Below, piece by piece: positions 46,013-55,658 of a stretch of DNA of 64,000 bases. The stretch is from Chromatiales bacterium (GTDB taxonomy: Bacteria; Pseudomonadota; Gammaproteobacteria; Steroidobacterales; GCA-2729495), in assembly GCA_002729495.1 (NCBI GenBank), contig PBYE01000027.1, forward strand, positions 124,001-188,000. The letters are read 5' to 3'. The notes below the pieces were generated by a model. It was not told where the DNA came from. It saw nothing but the letters and a program-made list of their open reading frames with translations, and made no database searches. The first letter of the stretch is position 1; the number at the start of each line of letters is the position of its first letter. Position numbers and translations under genes: made by a program.

Positions 46013-46954
46013 ATGCGCAAAGTGCTTGTGAAATCAATCGGCTGCGAGGCGAAGGACATCAAGACGTTCGAGCTGGTGGATCCTGAGGGTTCTGCCTTGC
46101 CACCGTTCACTGTCGGGGCGCATATCGATGTTAATTTGCCAGGCGGAATGATGCGGCAGTATTCGCTTTGCAATGATCCGGCTGAAACTGATCGCTATTT
46201 GCTCGCCGTTTTCCGTGAAGCGGAAGGACGAGGCGGTTCCAAAGCATTTCACGATGAGGTGGCAGTCGGAGATTTATTGGAGATCTCCGAGCCGCAAAAC
46301 AACTTTCCTCTCGATCACAGGTTCATGCACTACATATTGATAGCGGGGGGGATAGGTGTAGCGCCGCTTCTTGCAATGGCATACAAACTACGGTCATTAG
46401 GCAAGACCTTCGATTTCCATATGTGTGTCCGGTCAGCCGATCGACTGCCTTTCAAAACAGATCTCGAGGAACTGGTTGAACCTGGCAGGCTGCACTTTCA
46501 TATCACTAATGGTGATCCGTCGCGCCGCCTGGATGTGGAGACTTTACTCGCGGAGCCAGTATCTGCCGGGATGGTTTATTGCTGCGGGCCGGAGGGACTG
46601 ATCGATGCTGTCGGAGAAGCAACATCGGCCTGGCACTCCCATACCGTTAAGTTTGAACTTTTCAAACCCGAGGAGCTGGATGGCACTGATAGATGGTTTG
46701 ATGTGAAGATTGCGAGTACCGGTCAACTGATCCGGGTCGGCCCCAGGGAGACTATTCTTGCCGCCCTTTGGAAAGCGGGAATAAAAAGAGCCTTTAGCTG
46801 CGAGCTGGGTATTTGCGGGACATGCCGCACGCCATTTAGCGAGGGTGTTCCCATTCACCGGGACGATAATGTGCTTTCGCTAAAAGAGCGGGAGAAAGAA
46901 ATGACCATATGCGTCTCCCGTTGCGAATCATCACTTCTGACGCTTGATATCTAG
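46013..46954 (+). CDS. Phthalate-dioxygenase-type reductase (FMN, NADH, 2Fe-2S)
   Basis: A 313-residue one-protein electron-transfer chain for the Rieske oxygenase. An N-terminal FMN/FAD-binding barrel (RQYSLCND), a central NAD domain (GGIGVAPLLAM) and a C-terminal plant-type ferredoxin domain with CELGICGTC and CVSRC supply the four cluster Cys. This order is that of phthalate dioxygenase reductase and VanB. It lies 206 bases after the oxygenase gene in the same direction. The intergenic stretch shows no gene. Confidence 0.92.
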   Translation: MRKVLVKSIGCEAKDIKTFELVDPEGSALPPFTVGAHIDVNLPGGMMRQYSLCNDPAETDRYLLAVFREAEGRGGSKAFHDEVAVGDLLEISEPQNNFPLDHRFMHYILIAGGIGVAPLLAMAYKLRSLGKTFDFHMCVRSADRLPFKTDLEELVEPGRLHFHITNGDPSRRLDVETLLAEPVSAGMVYCCGPEGLIDAVGEATSAWHSHTVKFELFKPEELDGTDRWFDVKIASTGQLIRVGPRETILAALWKAGIKRAFSCELGICGTCRTPFSEGVPIHRDDNVLSLKEREKEMTICVSRCESSLLTLDI

Positions 46955-47102
46955 TGATAACTTTAACTTCTTATGTTGCCCTTTTCGGTGCTTAACCGGC
47001 AGAGATGCCGGCAACGGTCGCTTTAATATACTTCAGGCCAGCATGGGCAGATGAATCCTGGTACCCGGTCGTAAGGCGCGGTTACCAGGGGAGGGTACTG
47101 AA

Positions 47103-47939
47103 ATGGCAGGGCGTGCTCTGAACGTACTCAAGAGCAAGTGGTTTATCGGCGGCGTACTGATCGTTGTCGCCCTGGTCGCCTTTGGCGGCCAGGAGATGAT
47201 GTACATGACCCGTCAGTACATGATGGGCGACACACTGTGGAATCCGACGCCGAGACAGGTGAACGGCCGGACGGTGTTCGATGAACACTACAGCATGCAC
47301 CCGGGTCACTACAGCTTTAGCGAGAAGTTAAATATTGCTACCCAGATTGATGTCATGAAGCTGGTTCGAATGGATCCGGAAGAGCGAAAGAAGGGCCTGG
47401 CCGAGTTTTCCACTATTCGAACCCAGTCACCGGTGGGTACCCTGGCGCCGGATTTCGAACTGAAAACTATCGACGGCAAGTCCATTCGTTTATCGGATAA
47501 GCGTGGGCGCATCGCGGTGTTCATGTTTGTTGCGATGACCTGTCCGCCGGCGCGCACCCAGGTGGATCTCTGGACGGAACTACACGAGCAGTACGACCCT
47601 GCAGAGGTGGACATGTTCTTTGTCTATTCCCGGGAGCGGCATCCGGGTGAGCGAGGGTTTCCGGATTTCAGGCAGACTACTACCACCGAAGAGCGCATGA
47701 CCTACGCAACGATGATGTCCGAGATTACCGATGTGCCTATTGCGGTGGATCCTATCGATGAGAGCACGCTAAAGGACTACGGGATCGTTCCAAATGCCGC
47801 CTTCGTGGTAGACCGGAACGGATATATCGTGTTCAAGTCGCAGTGGGCCGACGTTCACAAGATCAGGCAGGTGATTGAACAGCTGAGGGCTGCCGAAGCA
47901 GCGCTGGAGGAATCGGTGTCCGGCAATACAGGCGTGTGA
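47103..47939 (+). CDS. Membrane-anchored redoxin, iodothyronine-deiodinase-like (Cys form)
   Basis: The 278-residue protein has one N-terminal membrane helix (about 13-29) and a thioredoxin-fold domain (about 113-260) facing the periplasm. Its only Cys, Cys147 (codon TGT at 47541), lies in AMTCPPARTQ, where deiodinases have T-Sec-P-P. VYSRERHPGERGF follows at the spacing of the deiodinase VYxxEAHPxDGW motif. Deiodinases remove halogen from aromatic rings; bacterial relatives are mostly uncharacterised, and peroxidase activity is an alternative. It lies 148 bases after the reductase gene and may belong to the same transcription unit. Confidence 0.7.
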   Translation: MAGRALNVLKSKWFIGGVLIVVALVAFGGQEMMYMTRQYMMGDTLWNPTPRQVNGRTVFDEHYSMHPGHYSFSEKLNIATQIDVMKLVRMDPEERKKGLAEFSTIRTQSPVGTLAPDFELKTIDGKSIRLSDKRGRIAVFMFVAMTCPPARTQVDLWTELHEQYDPAEVDMFFVYSRERHPGERGFPDFRQTTTTEERMTYATMMSEITDVPIAVDPIDESTLKDYGIVPNAAFVVDRNGYIVFKSQWADVHKIRQVIEQLRAAEAALEESVSGNTGV

Positions 47940-47965
47940 CGCCTTCTAACTACTTGCGATATTCA

Positions 47966-48901
47966 TCATGAGCCATCTGTGATGCTACAGCGCGCATCGG
48001 GTTCATTTTGCGAAAGTTGATAGTGCATCCCTTCTACATTCATTGCGACGAAGTCGTCGAATTTCACAAGGTCACTGTAGTCTGCCATCGTCACCTTCTC
48101 GATAATCTGCGGCAAATCGTGGCCGGCTTCCATTTCCGTTAACACTCTTTTGCACAGGTCAATCTGGTACTCGTAAGCTCGCCTGAGACCTTCGGGCGGC
48201 TGGTGGTAGTAATGCCCCGGCACAATGAAATCAAAGTCCAGCGCCATAATTGTCTCCATGTCCGTCAGCGCCAGGCCAAAATCATTTGAATCCTGTACTT
48301 CCCAACCACCAAAATAGCGCCATGCTATGCGTCCGGCAGGCGCTACATCTACGGTAAATATAATTTGTTCATCCGGGAATCGAACGACCGTGGTGTCATT
48401 TGTGTGGTTTGACGTTATATCCAGAAGCTCTATCTTTTTTGTACCAAAGGTCAGCTCCATGCGACCCCTGTATGTCTTGGTAGGCAGAACCTTGGTTTTG
48501 TTATTGAATGGGTCGTTCTCTAAATTCTCGATGAAATGCTCTTGTGCATAGATATCGACAACGGTATCTGAGAATACTTCTGCTCCCGGGGCGTGGTCAA
48601 AATGAAAATGACTATAGATTATGTACCTGACGGGCTGGTCAAAGCGCTCCTTAAGTTCCTCTTTTAGCCACCGGGCCGCACCGGCGCTCACCGGATCTAC
48701 CAGAACAATTCCGTCTTCGGTCACCATGAAAATTGAATTGTAAATAGAATCGTTCATAGGGTAGTGAGCGGTATAGATGCTTCCCCTGATGTGCTCGATC
48801 GAGCGTTCCGCAGCAGGCGGCGCTGCCATACCATCTGAAATCCGGATCAATAAGAATATTGCCAGTGTGAAGATAATTCTTGTTATCTGGTTTACCTTCA
48901 T
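47966..48901 (-). CDS. MBL-fold metallo-hydrolase, secreted
   Basis: The protein (311 residues) has an N-terminal signal peptide (about 1-26, ending DGMA). The metal motif HFHFDHAPG (HxHxDH) and the later SNHTNDTTVV and VPGHYYHQP supply the other His ligands of a binuclear site. The substrate could be an ester, a lactone or a thioester; class B beta-lactamase activity is not implied. The start at 48901 is used because it begins the signal peptide; 48922 is also possible. It is the last gene of the minus-strand group with the two TonB-dependent receptors. Confidence 0.85.
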   Translation of the reverse strand: MKVNQITRIIFTLAIFLLIRISDGMAAPPAAERSIEHIRGSIYTAHYPMNDSIYNSIFMVTEDGIVLVDPVSAGAARWLKEELKERFDQPVRYIIYSHFHFDHAPGAEVFSDTVVDIYAQEHFIENLENDPFNNKTKVLPTKTYRGRMELTFGTKKIELLDITSNHTNDTTVVRFPDEQIIFTVDVAPAGRIAWRYFGGWEVQDSNDFGLALTDMETIMALDFDFIVPGHYYHQPPEGLRRAYEYQIDLCKRVLTEMEAGHDLPQIIEKVTMADYSDLVKFDDFVAMNVEGMHYQLSQNEPDARCSITDGS

Positions 48902-48976
48902 TTCCTGCAACCTCTGGTACAAAAAATATAGTTTCTTCGAATTGCGGTCAGTTGCCCGACCATTGCATTCCGGTTC

Positions 48977-51229
48977 TTACATCTGAAACCCAAACCCGAT
49001 GTACCAGGTACGTGGTGCTCCTATGTTTGCCAGGACTCGACCAGTCTGCGTGATAGCAATGTTAGCGATATCATTCTCACCCTCCATATTGTCCACACCG
49101 GCCAACACATACCAGTTCTCATCCCTTTCATCGAAGCGAATCTGGAGGCTGGATTTTTTGTATGAGCCTTGTTTACCGATCGGAAGGTTGAATGCGCGTG
49201 AATAAACTTCGCTCTGGTAGTAGGTTTGCCCGCGAACCGTGAGCGAGCCAAGGCCGCCCATTCTCCACTTATAACTGGCACCAATATGTCCCGATTTATC
49301 CGGAGTATTCGGCAAGTGCTTGCCCGAAAGATCGGCAAGTTCGTCACCACTATTGGGGATTAGATCGTATCCTCTGGGGTATAGAGGATCGCCGGAGAGG
49401 AACTCCTCGAAGCGGCCGCGCTGGATCGCAAAATGTGCATCTATCGAAAAGGCGTCAGTCACAATTGCCTGCAGCTCGGCTTCGACACCGCGGTTGGAAA
49501 CCTCTGCTGCATTCTCTATAAAGAGCGTGTCTTCTACGATTTGAAATGTCTGAAAATCTTTATAGTCGTAGTAAAATGCAGCAAGATTCAATTGCAGCCG
49601 GTCATCGAAGAATCGATTCTTTGATCCAATCTCAAAGGCAAGCAGATCTTCAGGGTCATAAATAGACTCTTCCGGAGTCTCTGCCTGGAAGTTAAAGCCA
49701 CCAGTCCTGTATCCGGTAGATAGCGATGTGTATAGTAAATTGCTGGGCGTAACCTGCCAATCTGCGCCCAACCTCCAGGTGATCTCGCTCCATCTTTCGC
49801 TGAGAGTCTCTTCGGTTAATGTAGAAGCATTTAAGAAGTCGATGGTCAGCAAATCATAAATTTCACCGTCTGCTTTGTCATGCGTATAACGAGCACCGGC
49901 GGTCAGCTTAAACTGATCTTCAGCTCCCAGGGAATAGGAAATCTGACCAAATGCTGCGTATGAAACCGTGTCGATATCCCAGTTACTTATCACTTTAGTG
50001 GTAACAATAATGTCCGGTACAAAGGGGTTAGGCTGAATATTCGTCAAACCGAAGTCAGTGTTAGTTTCCTCATCAAAGAAAAATAATCCAGCCAGCCATT
50101 CGATCGGCGCGGAGGGCAGTGACGTCAATCGCACCTCGGCTAAATCCTGCTCCGAGCTTATGGGAGCCCCCAGGATCATATCAACGCCGCCAGGCTCCGT
50201 CCCTTTTGCACGGGTTTGATCGCCGTCAGCATGCCAAATAAACTTGGTTTCGCCCGTACTGGCAATTGCGGTGAGATTGGCAAAAGACAACCCCCAGTTG
50301 GCTTCGGCGCTGAAAAGATCCAGATCGACCGACTGATGTTCAGCGGTGTCTTTCCAGACCGTATATAGATCATCCTGGTCTTCAGCAATTTCGCTACAAC
50401 CAGCTTTTGGGCAGTCGGACGGGGTCTGCAGTCGCTTGCGTCCCGGACCCACGCCACGGGAATTGAGCCCGCTGGCACGCAGTATCAGGTTAAAGTCATC
50501 GTTCGGTTCGTACAGAAGCTGAGCCCGCCAATAGTCATCGTCTGCGTCGCTACCGTCCTTTCCGCCGGGGTAGAGGTTATTCTCAAAACCGTCCCGCTCT
50601 TCGGAAACGAGGGTAAGTCTTGCCGCGACTTTATCCTCGACAAGCGGTATGTTGACTGCGCCGCGAATACGTACTTCATCGTAGTCGCCGTAGCGAATAT
50701 CTCCCATTACTGATAGTTCTCCGTGCGCCGGTTTCTTTGAGTGGACATTGATAGTTCCACCCGTCGAATTACGCCCGAAAAGGGTGCCCTGGGGCCCCCG
50801 CAGAACCTCGATCCGCTCGATGTCATATGTAGCAGCGTTAAAACCAGCAGCACGCCCGACAAAGACGCCATCAAGATGCAGCGCAACCCCCGGCTGGCTA
50901 TTGGTACCGGTGTCATCACTACCGACACCTCGAATCAGCACCTTGAATTCAGAGTTATCCTGGGAAAAAACCAGGCCGGGAACAACATGCTCGAAATCAG
51001 TCAATTCCCGAATGCTGAGATCATCCAGCGTTCGTTGATCGAATGCAGAAACTGCAACAGATGTTTTCTGCAGGTCGCGCTCACGCCTCTCCGCGGTTAC
51101 GACAATTTCCCCCAGGCGCGTGTTGTCGATAGTTGTGCCCGAGAGAGTTGCAGCGTTGGCACAAAGGCACCACGTCAGCAGCGGCATGGCCACTGAAAAG
51201 GCAAGACCAGCAGAACCGATTCTGGACAC
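48977..51229 (-). CDS. TonB-dependent receptor 1
   Basis: The receptor has 750 residues from the GTG at 51229, which begins a signal peptide ending CANA. The plug domain has the TonB-box-like EIVVTA, VLIRGVGSDDT and IERIEVLRGPQGTLFGRNSTG. The rest is a 22-strand barrel ending in aromatic YIGFGFQM. The type is the sphingomonad-like group that often imports aromatic, glycan or siderophore ligands. It lies 34 bases after receptor 2 on the same strand, and the two are clearly related. An open frame extends upstream but overlaps receptor 2. Confidence 0.9.
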   Translation of the reverse strand: MSRIGSAGLAFSVAMPLLTWCLCANAATLSGTTIDNTRLGEIVVTAERRERDLQKTSVAVSAFDQRTLDDLSIRELTDFEHVVPGLVFSQDNSEFKVLIRGVGSDDTGTNSQPGVALHLDGVFVGRAAGFNAATYDIERIEVLRGPQGTLFGRNSTGGTINVHSKKPAHGELSVMGDIRYGDYDEVRIRGAVNIPLVEDKVAARLTLVSEERDGFENNLYPGGKDGSDADDDYWRAQLLYEPNDDFNLILRASGLNSRGVGPGRKRLQTPSDCPKAGCSEIAEDQDDLYTVWKDTAEHQSVDLDLFSAEANWGLSFANLTAIASTGETKFIWHADGDQTRAKGTEPGGVDMILGAPISSEQDLAEVRLTSLPSAPIEWLAGLFFFDEETNTDFGLTNIQPNPFVPDIIVTTKVISNWDIDTVSYAAFGQISYSLGAEDQFKLTAGARYTHDKADGEIYDLLTIDFLNASTLTEETLSERWSEITWRLGADWQVTPSNLLYTSLSTGYRTGGFNFQAETPEESIYDPEDLLAFEIGSKNRFFDDRLQLNLAAFYYDYKDFQTFQIVEDTLFIENAAEVSNRGVEAELQAIVTDAFSIDAHFAIQRGRFEEFLSGDPLYPRGYDLIPNSGDELADLSGKHLPNTPDKSGHIGASYKWRMGGLGSLTVRGQTYYQSEVYSRAFNLPIGKQGSYKKSSLQIRFDERDENWYVLAGVDNMEGENDIANIAITQTGRVLANIGAPRTWYIGFGFQM

Positions 51230-51263
51230 TGTTAATTCTCGATTTCGAACATCAATGGTGCGT

Positions 51264-53444
51264 TTAGTAATTATAGCCAATGCGAACACCCCATGTTTGT
51301 GGCGGGTTGATATTGCCGAAGAATCCACCGTTAGTAACTTCCACGCTGGTTGCGCGAAGGCTATCACTGACATTATTCACGAATGCTTCTGCAGACCAGT
51401 GATCCTCCTCAGAGCGCCAGATTAGCCTGACGTCGGTCGTAGCGTAACTGTCCTGCATGTCTTCCGGCAGGTTGTAGGGCCTGAGATACCAGTCGTCCTG
51501 CCAGTGAGACTGGAGGCGGGTGAGTAATGTTCCCTTCTCACCCAGGTCAAAGGTGTATTGAATGCCGAAGTTGATTGACCAGTCCGGAGAATTGACCAGG
51601 TCATTTCCGGAGAAGTCTTCCGGAATCGGGTCAGGCTCTCCCGGGGGGACCGAACCCTGGGGCACATTTATCGGATCGACACCGATGAACTCATCGAATT
51701 CAGCTTGCAACCAGCCAATGCCTAAATTGATAAGCCAGCCATCCGCCGGCTGCATGATTGCTTCCAGCTCTACACCTTTTACGGTGGCTTTGGCGGCGTT
51801 TGTGGTCAAACGTGAAAAATTTATAATGCTCGCGACTTGCAAGTCGTCATAGTCGTAGTAGAAAGCTGCTGTATTCAGCCTCAGCTTGCCGTCATTCAGG
51901 GTGCCCTTCCAGCCGATTTCCAGGGACTTGACTTCCTCCGGATCCCACACAGTGTCTTCAGGATCGGCGCCTATAAGATTGAAACCACCCGCTTTATATC
52001 CCGTGCTTATCTTGCCGTAGTACAGGTGGTCATCCGACGGGGTCCAGTCAGCACCGATGAGCCAGGTCGTTTCGTCCCATGAGTCGTCTGCAAAGACAAA
52101 ACGCTCCGGAACAGGGCAGAAGTTAAAGAAGGGTATACATATTTCGTTACTACCTCGTCCGGTCTTTTCGTCCCTGGTATGGCGCAATCCGCCGAGGAGC
52201 TTGATTTCGTCCGTTAACTCGTAGCTCAGTTGACCGAAGACCGCTTGACTGTCCGACTCCATTTTCCACATATTATTGATGGTTACCCCGGGGTCATTGA
52301 CCACCAACAGTGGTTGTGAAGCGTCTTCCTCGAGGCGGTAAAGACCCACGAGCCACTGGAGCGGCTTGTCCGTGGTGGATGCCAGCCTGAGTTCCTGGGA
52401 GTTTGAATCGGAGCTGGTCCCGGGGTGGCCGACTGTCGAGAAAAGAATAGCATCCTGATCTGCGTCCAGGAGGAAATCAAAAAACATTTCAGTCCCGCCG
52501 GCGATAAAGGTCAGCTCCGCGGCATCGCTAAATTGCCAGTCCACACGCATAAGCTGGCTGGTCGATTCGAGCTCCCGGCTTTCAGGCGTATCTTTATAGA
52601 CTTTGTGGAGCTCCCGGGGTTCGGCCAGGGTACCCTGGAAAGCGTTTGCCGGGTTTCCCGCAGGCGAATCCAGCCGTTCTCTCTGTTGACCCACATCATC
52701 GAAGTCAACATCGTCTACCTTTAACAGAACACTAAGCTTGTCACTAGGGGTCCACAAAAGCTGCGCCCGCCAGGCCAGTGCATCCGCGTCATTACTTTCG
52801 GTACCACCGGGGAACACGTTCTCCTGATAGCCGTCGCGATCCTCGTGAACCACGGAGATTCTGCCGGCGAGTTTCTCGTCAATGATGGGCAGGTTTAACG
52901 CGCCGCGAAACTGGAACCGGTCGTAATCGCCGGTAAGCACGTCCGTGCTGAGGCCGAATTCGTTGTTCGGCCGTTTGGAAATAATATTGACCGAACCGCC
53001 CGTTGCATTTCGGCCGTAAAGCGTCCCCTGTGGCCCGCGCAGCACTTCGACTCGTTCCGTGTCGTACATGAGCATGTTGAGGCCGCTGGTACGAGTGATA
53101 TACATATCGTCGAGGTGTATAGCCACACTCGGGTCGCTGACGATCGTCGTATCCGAAGTACCGATACCCCGGATCATGACCTGGGTGTCATTGTTATTCT
53201 GGCCAACCACCATGTTCGGCACGAACTTGGCCAGGCTGGCCATGGTGTCTATACCTGTATTTTTCAGCCCTGTCTCGCCGAGCGCGGTAATCGCAATGGA
53301 CGTGTCCTGGATATTGGTTTCCCTGCGGGTCGCTGTAACCGTGATTTCCGGGATGGGCGCAGCAAATGCGGGCGCGAACGCAACGGTATAAGTAAGCGCG
53401 GCAAGCGCCATGAACGCCCTGAACGTTCTGAACGTGATGTACAT
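51264..53444 (-). CDS. TonB-dependent receptor 2
   Basis: The receptor (726 residues from 53444) has a signal peptide MYITFRTFRAFMALAALTYT then AFAPAFA, a TonB-box-like EITVTA, a plug with VMIRGIGTSDT and VEVLRGPQGTLYGRNATG, and a barrel ending GVRIGYNY. It is a close relative of receptor 1. A GTG at 53480 would lengthen it but spoil the signal peptide. Upstream lies an 11-bp direct repeat near its promoter. No siderophore biosynthesis or ABC importer is adjacent, so uptake of the catabolic substrate is the likely role (inference). Confidence 0.9.
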   Translation of the reverse strand: MYITFRTFRAFMALAALTYTVAFAPAFAAPIPEITVTATRRETNIQDTSIAITALGETGLKNTGIDTMASLAKFVPNMVVGQNNNDTQVMIRGIGTSDTTIVSDPSVAIHLDDMYITRTSGLNMLMYDTERVEVLRGPQGTLYGRNATGGSVNIISKRPNNEFGLSTDVLTGDYDRFQFRGALNLPIIDEKLAGRISVVHEDRDGYQENVFPGGTESNDADALAWRAQLLWTPSDKLSVLLKVDDVDFDDVGQQRERLDSPAGNPANAFQGTLAEPRELHKVYKDTPESRELESTSQLMRVDWQFSDAAELTFIAGGTEMFFDFLLDADQDAILFSTVGHPGTSSDSNSQELRLASTTDKPLQWLVGLYRLEEDASQPLLVVNDPGVTINNMWKMESDSQAVFGQLSYELTDEIKLLGGLRHTRDEKTGRGSNEICIPFFNFCPVPERFVFADDSWDETTWLIGADWTPSDDHLYYGKISTGYKAGGFNLIGADPEDTVWDPEEVKSLEIGWKGTLNDGKLRLNTAAFYYDYDDLQVASIINFSRLTTNAAKATVKGVELEAIMQPADGWLINLGIGWLQAEFDEFIGVDPINVPQGSVPPGEPDPIPEDFSGNDLVNSPDWSINFGIQYTFDLGEKGTLLTRLQSHWQDDWYLRPYNLPEDMQDSYATTDVRLIWRSEEDHWSAEAFVNNVSDSLRATSVEVTNGGFFGNINPPQTWGVRIGYNY

Positions 53445-53486
53445 GCAATTAAACCTGACGGTAAGCCTGCACCAGTACACCGAATG

Positions 53487-53508
53487 TATATTAATGATAT
53501 ATTAATGG
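53487..53508. repeat. Tandem 11-bp direct repeat in the divergent promoter region
   Basis: TATATTAATGA and TATATTAATGG follow each other without a gap (53487-53497 and 53498-53508), identical at 10 of 11 bases and one helical turn apart. They lie between receptor 2 and the divergent enoyl-CoA hydratase gene. AT-rich and promoter-placed, they may bind a regulator or contain -10 elements. Confidence 0.5.
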
Positions 53509-53598
53509 CAAGCTTGGAACGCGGCATAGATCAGTTGATCGACAAGTGCCTCTTGAATTACCGAAGCAGTGATCGCTTCGCCATCCGGATGACCCCGA

Positions 53599-54372
53599 AT
53601 GAGCCTGCTTACCCATGATGTAGTTGATGCGGTTGCCGTATTGCGCATCAACGATCCCCGCCGCCGCAATATCATATCTTTGCCCCTGGTCACGGAGTTG
53701 GAGGAGGCTCTCGATCGGATCGAGGCGGACCCGCGGATGAGGGCCGTTGTCGTCACGGGCGAGCCGCCTGCCTTCTGCGCCGGCGCCGATCTTGCGGATC
53801 TGGAAGCGGCCAGCAACGGCGATGGCGCGGGGCTTCAGCGTATCTATCAGGGTTTCCTTCGGGTGGCGAATTGTTCGCTACCGACAATAGCAGCAGTTAA
53901 CGGACCCGCGGTGGGTGCCGGGATGAACCTCGCGCTGGCGTGTGATATTCGGATGGCCGGCGAATCAGCGGTTTTCGACACCCGGTTCATGAACCTGGGG
54001 TTACATCCTGGCGGCGGCCACACCTGGATGTTGCAGCGGGCAGTAGGGTATCAATCTGCCTGCGCCATCCTGTTGTGTTCAGAATCACTTGACGGACGGG
54101 CTGCTGCCGAGAGAAACCTGGCCTGGCAGTGCGTACACGATGAGGACCTGCTTGAGCAATCGGTGGCCCTGGCCCAACGGGCAGGGAAGGTGCCGCTGGA
54201 ACTTCTGCGGCGCACTAAGGAATCCCTGCGCGCCAGCAGTGCCGGTCAAGGTCACGCAGAGTCTGTTGAGCATGAGTACCAGCAACAACTCTGGTCTGTT
54301 CAACAGGAAGAATTCCAGAACTTTCTTACAAAGATGAAGCAGCGAATCAGCGGCCAGGGAAAGAAAACCTGA
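53599..54372 (+). CDS. Enoyl-CoA hydratase/isomerase family protein (first copy)
   Basis: The protein has 257 residues of the crotonase fold. The CoA-binding/oxyanion segments are PPAFCAGADLADLE and GPAVGAGMNLALACDIR. The first catalytic Glu usually follows as in LGLxPxxG; here MNLGLHPGGGHTWML is present and the acidic residues of classical hydratases are not obvious. It could be a hydratase, isomerase or ring-cleaving crotonase. It is divergent from the TonB receptor genes and convergent with the thiolase gene. Confidence 0.85.
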   Translation: MSLLTHDVVDAVAVLRINDPRRRNIISLPLVTELEEALDRIEADPRMRAVVVTGEPPAFCAGADLADLEAASNGDGAGLQRIYQGFLRVANCSLPTIAAVNGPAVGAGMNLALACDIRMAGESAVFDTRFMNLGLHPGGGHTWMLQRAVGYQSACAILLCSESLDGRAAAERNLAWQCVHDEDLLEQSVALAQRAGKVPLELLRRTKESLRASSAGQGHAESVEHEYQQQLWSVQQEEFQNFLTKMKQRISGQGKKT

Positions 54373-54386
54373 GTGGCGAAACAATC

Positions 54387-54405
54387 GCCCCCGGTAACCG
54401 GGGGC
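54387..54405. terminator. Hairpin between convergent genes
   Basis: GCCCCCGG (54387-54394) pairs perfectly with CCGGGGGC (54398-54405) around TAA. It sits between the convergent hydratase and thiolase genes. It has no T run on either side, so it is only a candidate bidirectional terminator. Confidence 0.5.
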
Positions 54406-54421
54406 TATAGCGGCTGTAAAT

Positions 54422-55618
54422 CTAATCGGAGCCGTAAACTTCGAACAGTCCGGCAGCGCCCATGCCGCCGCCGATACACATGGTGACCACAACATAACGG
54501 GCACCCCGGCGCCGGCCCTCGATCAGGGAATGACCTGTCATTCGGGATCCGCTCATGCCATAAGGGTGGCCAATAGAAATCGCACCTCCGTTGACGTTGA
54601 GTTTATCGGGCGGAATGCCCAGGCGATCGCGGCAGTAGACCGTTTGCACGGCGAATGCTTCGTTGAGTTCCCACAGATCAATGTCATCGATGCTGAGGCC
54701 GTGTCGGTCCAGCAGTTTTGGTACGGCGAATACTGGCCCAATGCCCATCTCATCCGGTGCACAACCCATCACCACCAAACCCCTGTAGACGCCGAGTGGT
54801 TCGAGGTTTCTCTGCTCCGCCAGTTTGCTTTCCATGACAACACAGGCGGATGCACCATCGGAGAGTTGACTGGCGTTTCCTGCCGTAACCGTCTTGCCTT
54901 CACCCAATACCGGTTTCAGATTGGCGAGTCCTTCGGCAGTTGTGCCGGGGCGGTTGCTTTCGTCCCGGCTAAGCACCACTTCTTCCTGCCTGGTTTCCCC
55001 CGTTTCCGCGTCCTTAACAAGCTTGGTTGTTGGCAGCGACACTATTTCCGTATCGAATCGTCCGGCCGTCTGCGCGACCGCCGTGCGTTGCTGACTGAGC
55101 AGTGCATACTCGTCCTGCGACTCCCGGGATACACCGTATCGTTCGGCTACGATTTCGGCGGTTTCCAGCATGGTCATGTAAATGTCCGGCTGTAATTGCC
55201 GTAACTCCGGGTCTTCCTTGTAGTGCATATTGGTATAGTCGTTCTGCACCAGTGAAACAGATTCCAGCCCACCCGCCACACAAGCTGACGCGCCATCGAC
55301 CATGATTCGTTGGGCCGCTACGGAAATTGCCTGGAGGCCTGATGAGCACATGCGGCTGACAGTCAATCCCGCCACACTTACCGGTAAACCGGCCCGCAGT
55401 GCCGCCTGCCGGGCGATGTTACCGCCCGTGGAGCCTTCCGGGCGCGCACAACCCATGATCGCGTCTTCGATTTCACCGGGTTCCAGGCCGCTGCGAGCCA
55501 CAGCATGTTCAATGGCGTGGCCGCCCAGCGTGGCCCCATAGGTGTGGTTGAAGGCACCGCGATAGGCTTTAGCGATGGGTGTTCGTGCCGTGGAAACGAT
55601 AACGGCTTCTCGGGTCAT
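54422..55618 (-). CDS. Acetyl-CoA acyltransferase (thiolase)
   Basis: A 398-residue thiolase that cleaves a 3-ketoacyl-CoA. The acyl-enzyme Cys91 is in [10 protein letters not shown], the catalytic His is in [16 protein letters not shown], and the second Cys is in [12 protein letters not shown]. The start at 55618 gives [14 protein letters not shown], the normal N terminus. It is the last gene of a minus-strand group amidohydrolase, hydratase, thiolase. In this setting it probably removes acetyl-CoA from a CoA-bound ring-cleavage or side-chain product. Confidence 0.93.
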   Translation of the reverse strand: MTREAVIVSTARTPIAKAYRGAFNHTYGATLGGHAIEHAVARSGLEPGEIEDAIMGCARPEGSTGGNIARQAALRAGLPVSVAGLTVSRMCSSGLQAISVAAQRIMVDGASACVAGGLESVSLVQNDYTNMHYKEDPELRQLQPDIYMTMLETAEIVAERYGVSRESQDEYALLSQQRTAVAQTAGRFDTEIVSLPTTKLVKDAETGETRQEEVVLSRDESNRPGTTAEGLANLKPVLGEGKTVTAGNASQLSDGASACVVMESKLAEQRNLEPLGVYRGLVVMGCAPDEMGIGPVFAVPKLLDRHGLSIDDIDLWELNEAFAVQTVYCRDRLGIPPDKLNVNGGAISIGHPYGMSGSRMTGHSLIEGRRRGARYVVVTMCIGGGMGAAGLFEVYGSD

Positions 55619-55658
55619 CTTGCGCCTCGCGTGCTTGTGCTGTGAATAGAACAGTCTC

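Noticed and set aside
47541-47543. Selenocysteine in the deiodinase-like protein.
   Set aside because: The codon is TGT (Cys), not TGA, and no in-frame TGA or SECIS-like need exists.
48977-53444. The two TonB receptors as a recent tandem duplication.
   Set aside because: They share architecture and motifs but differ widely in sequence and loop lengths, so a recent duplication is not supported.
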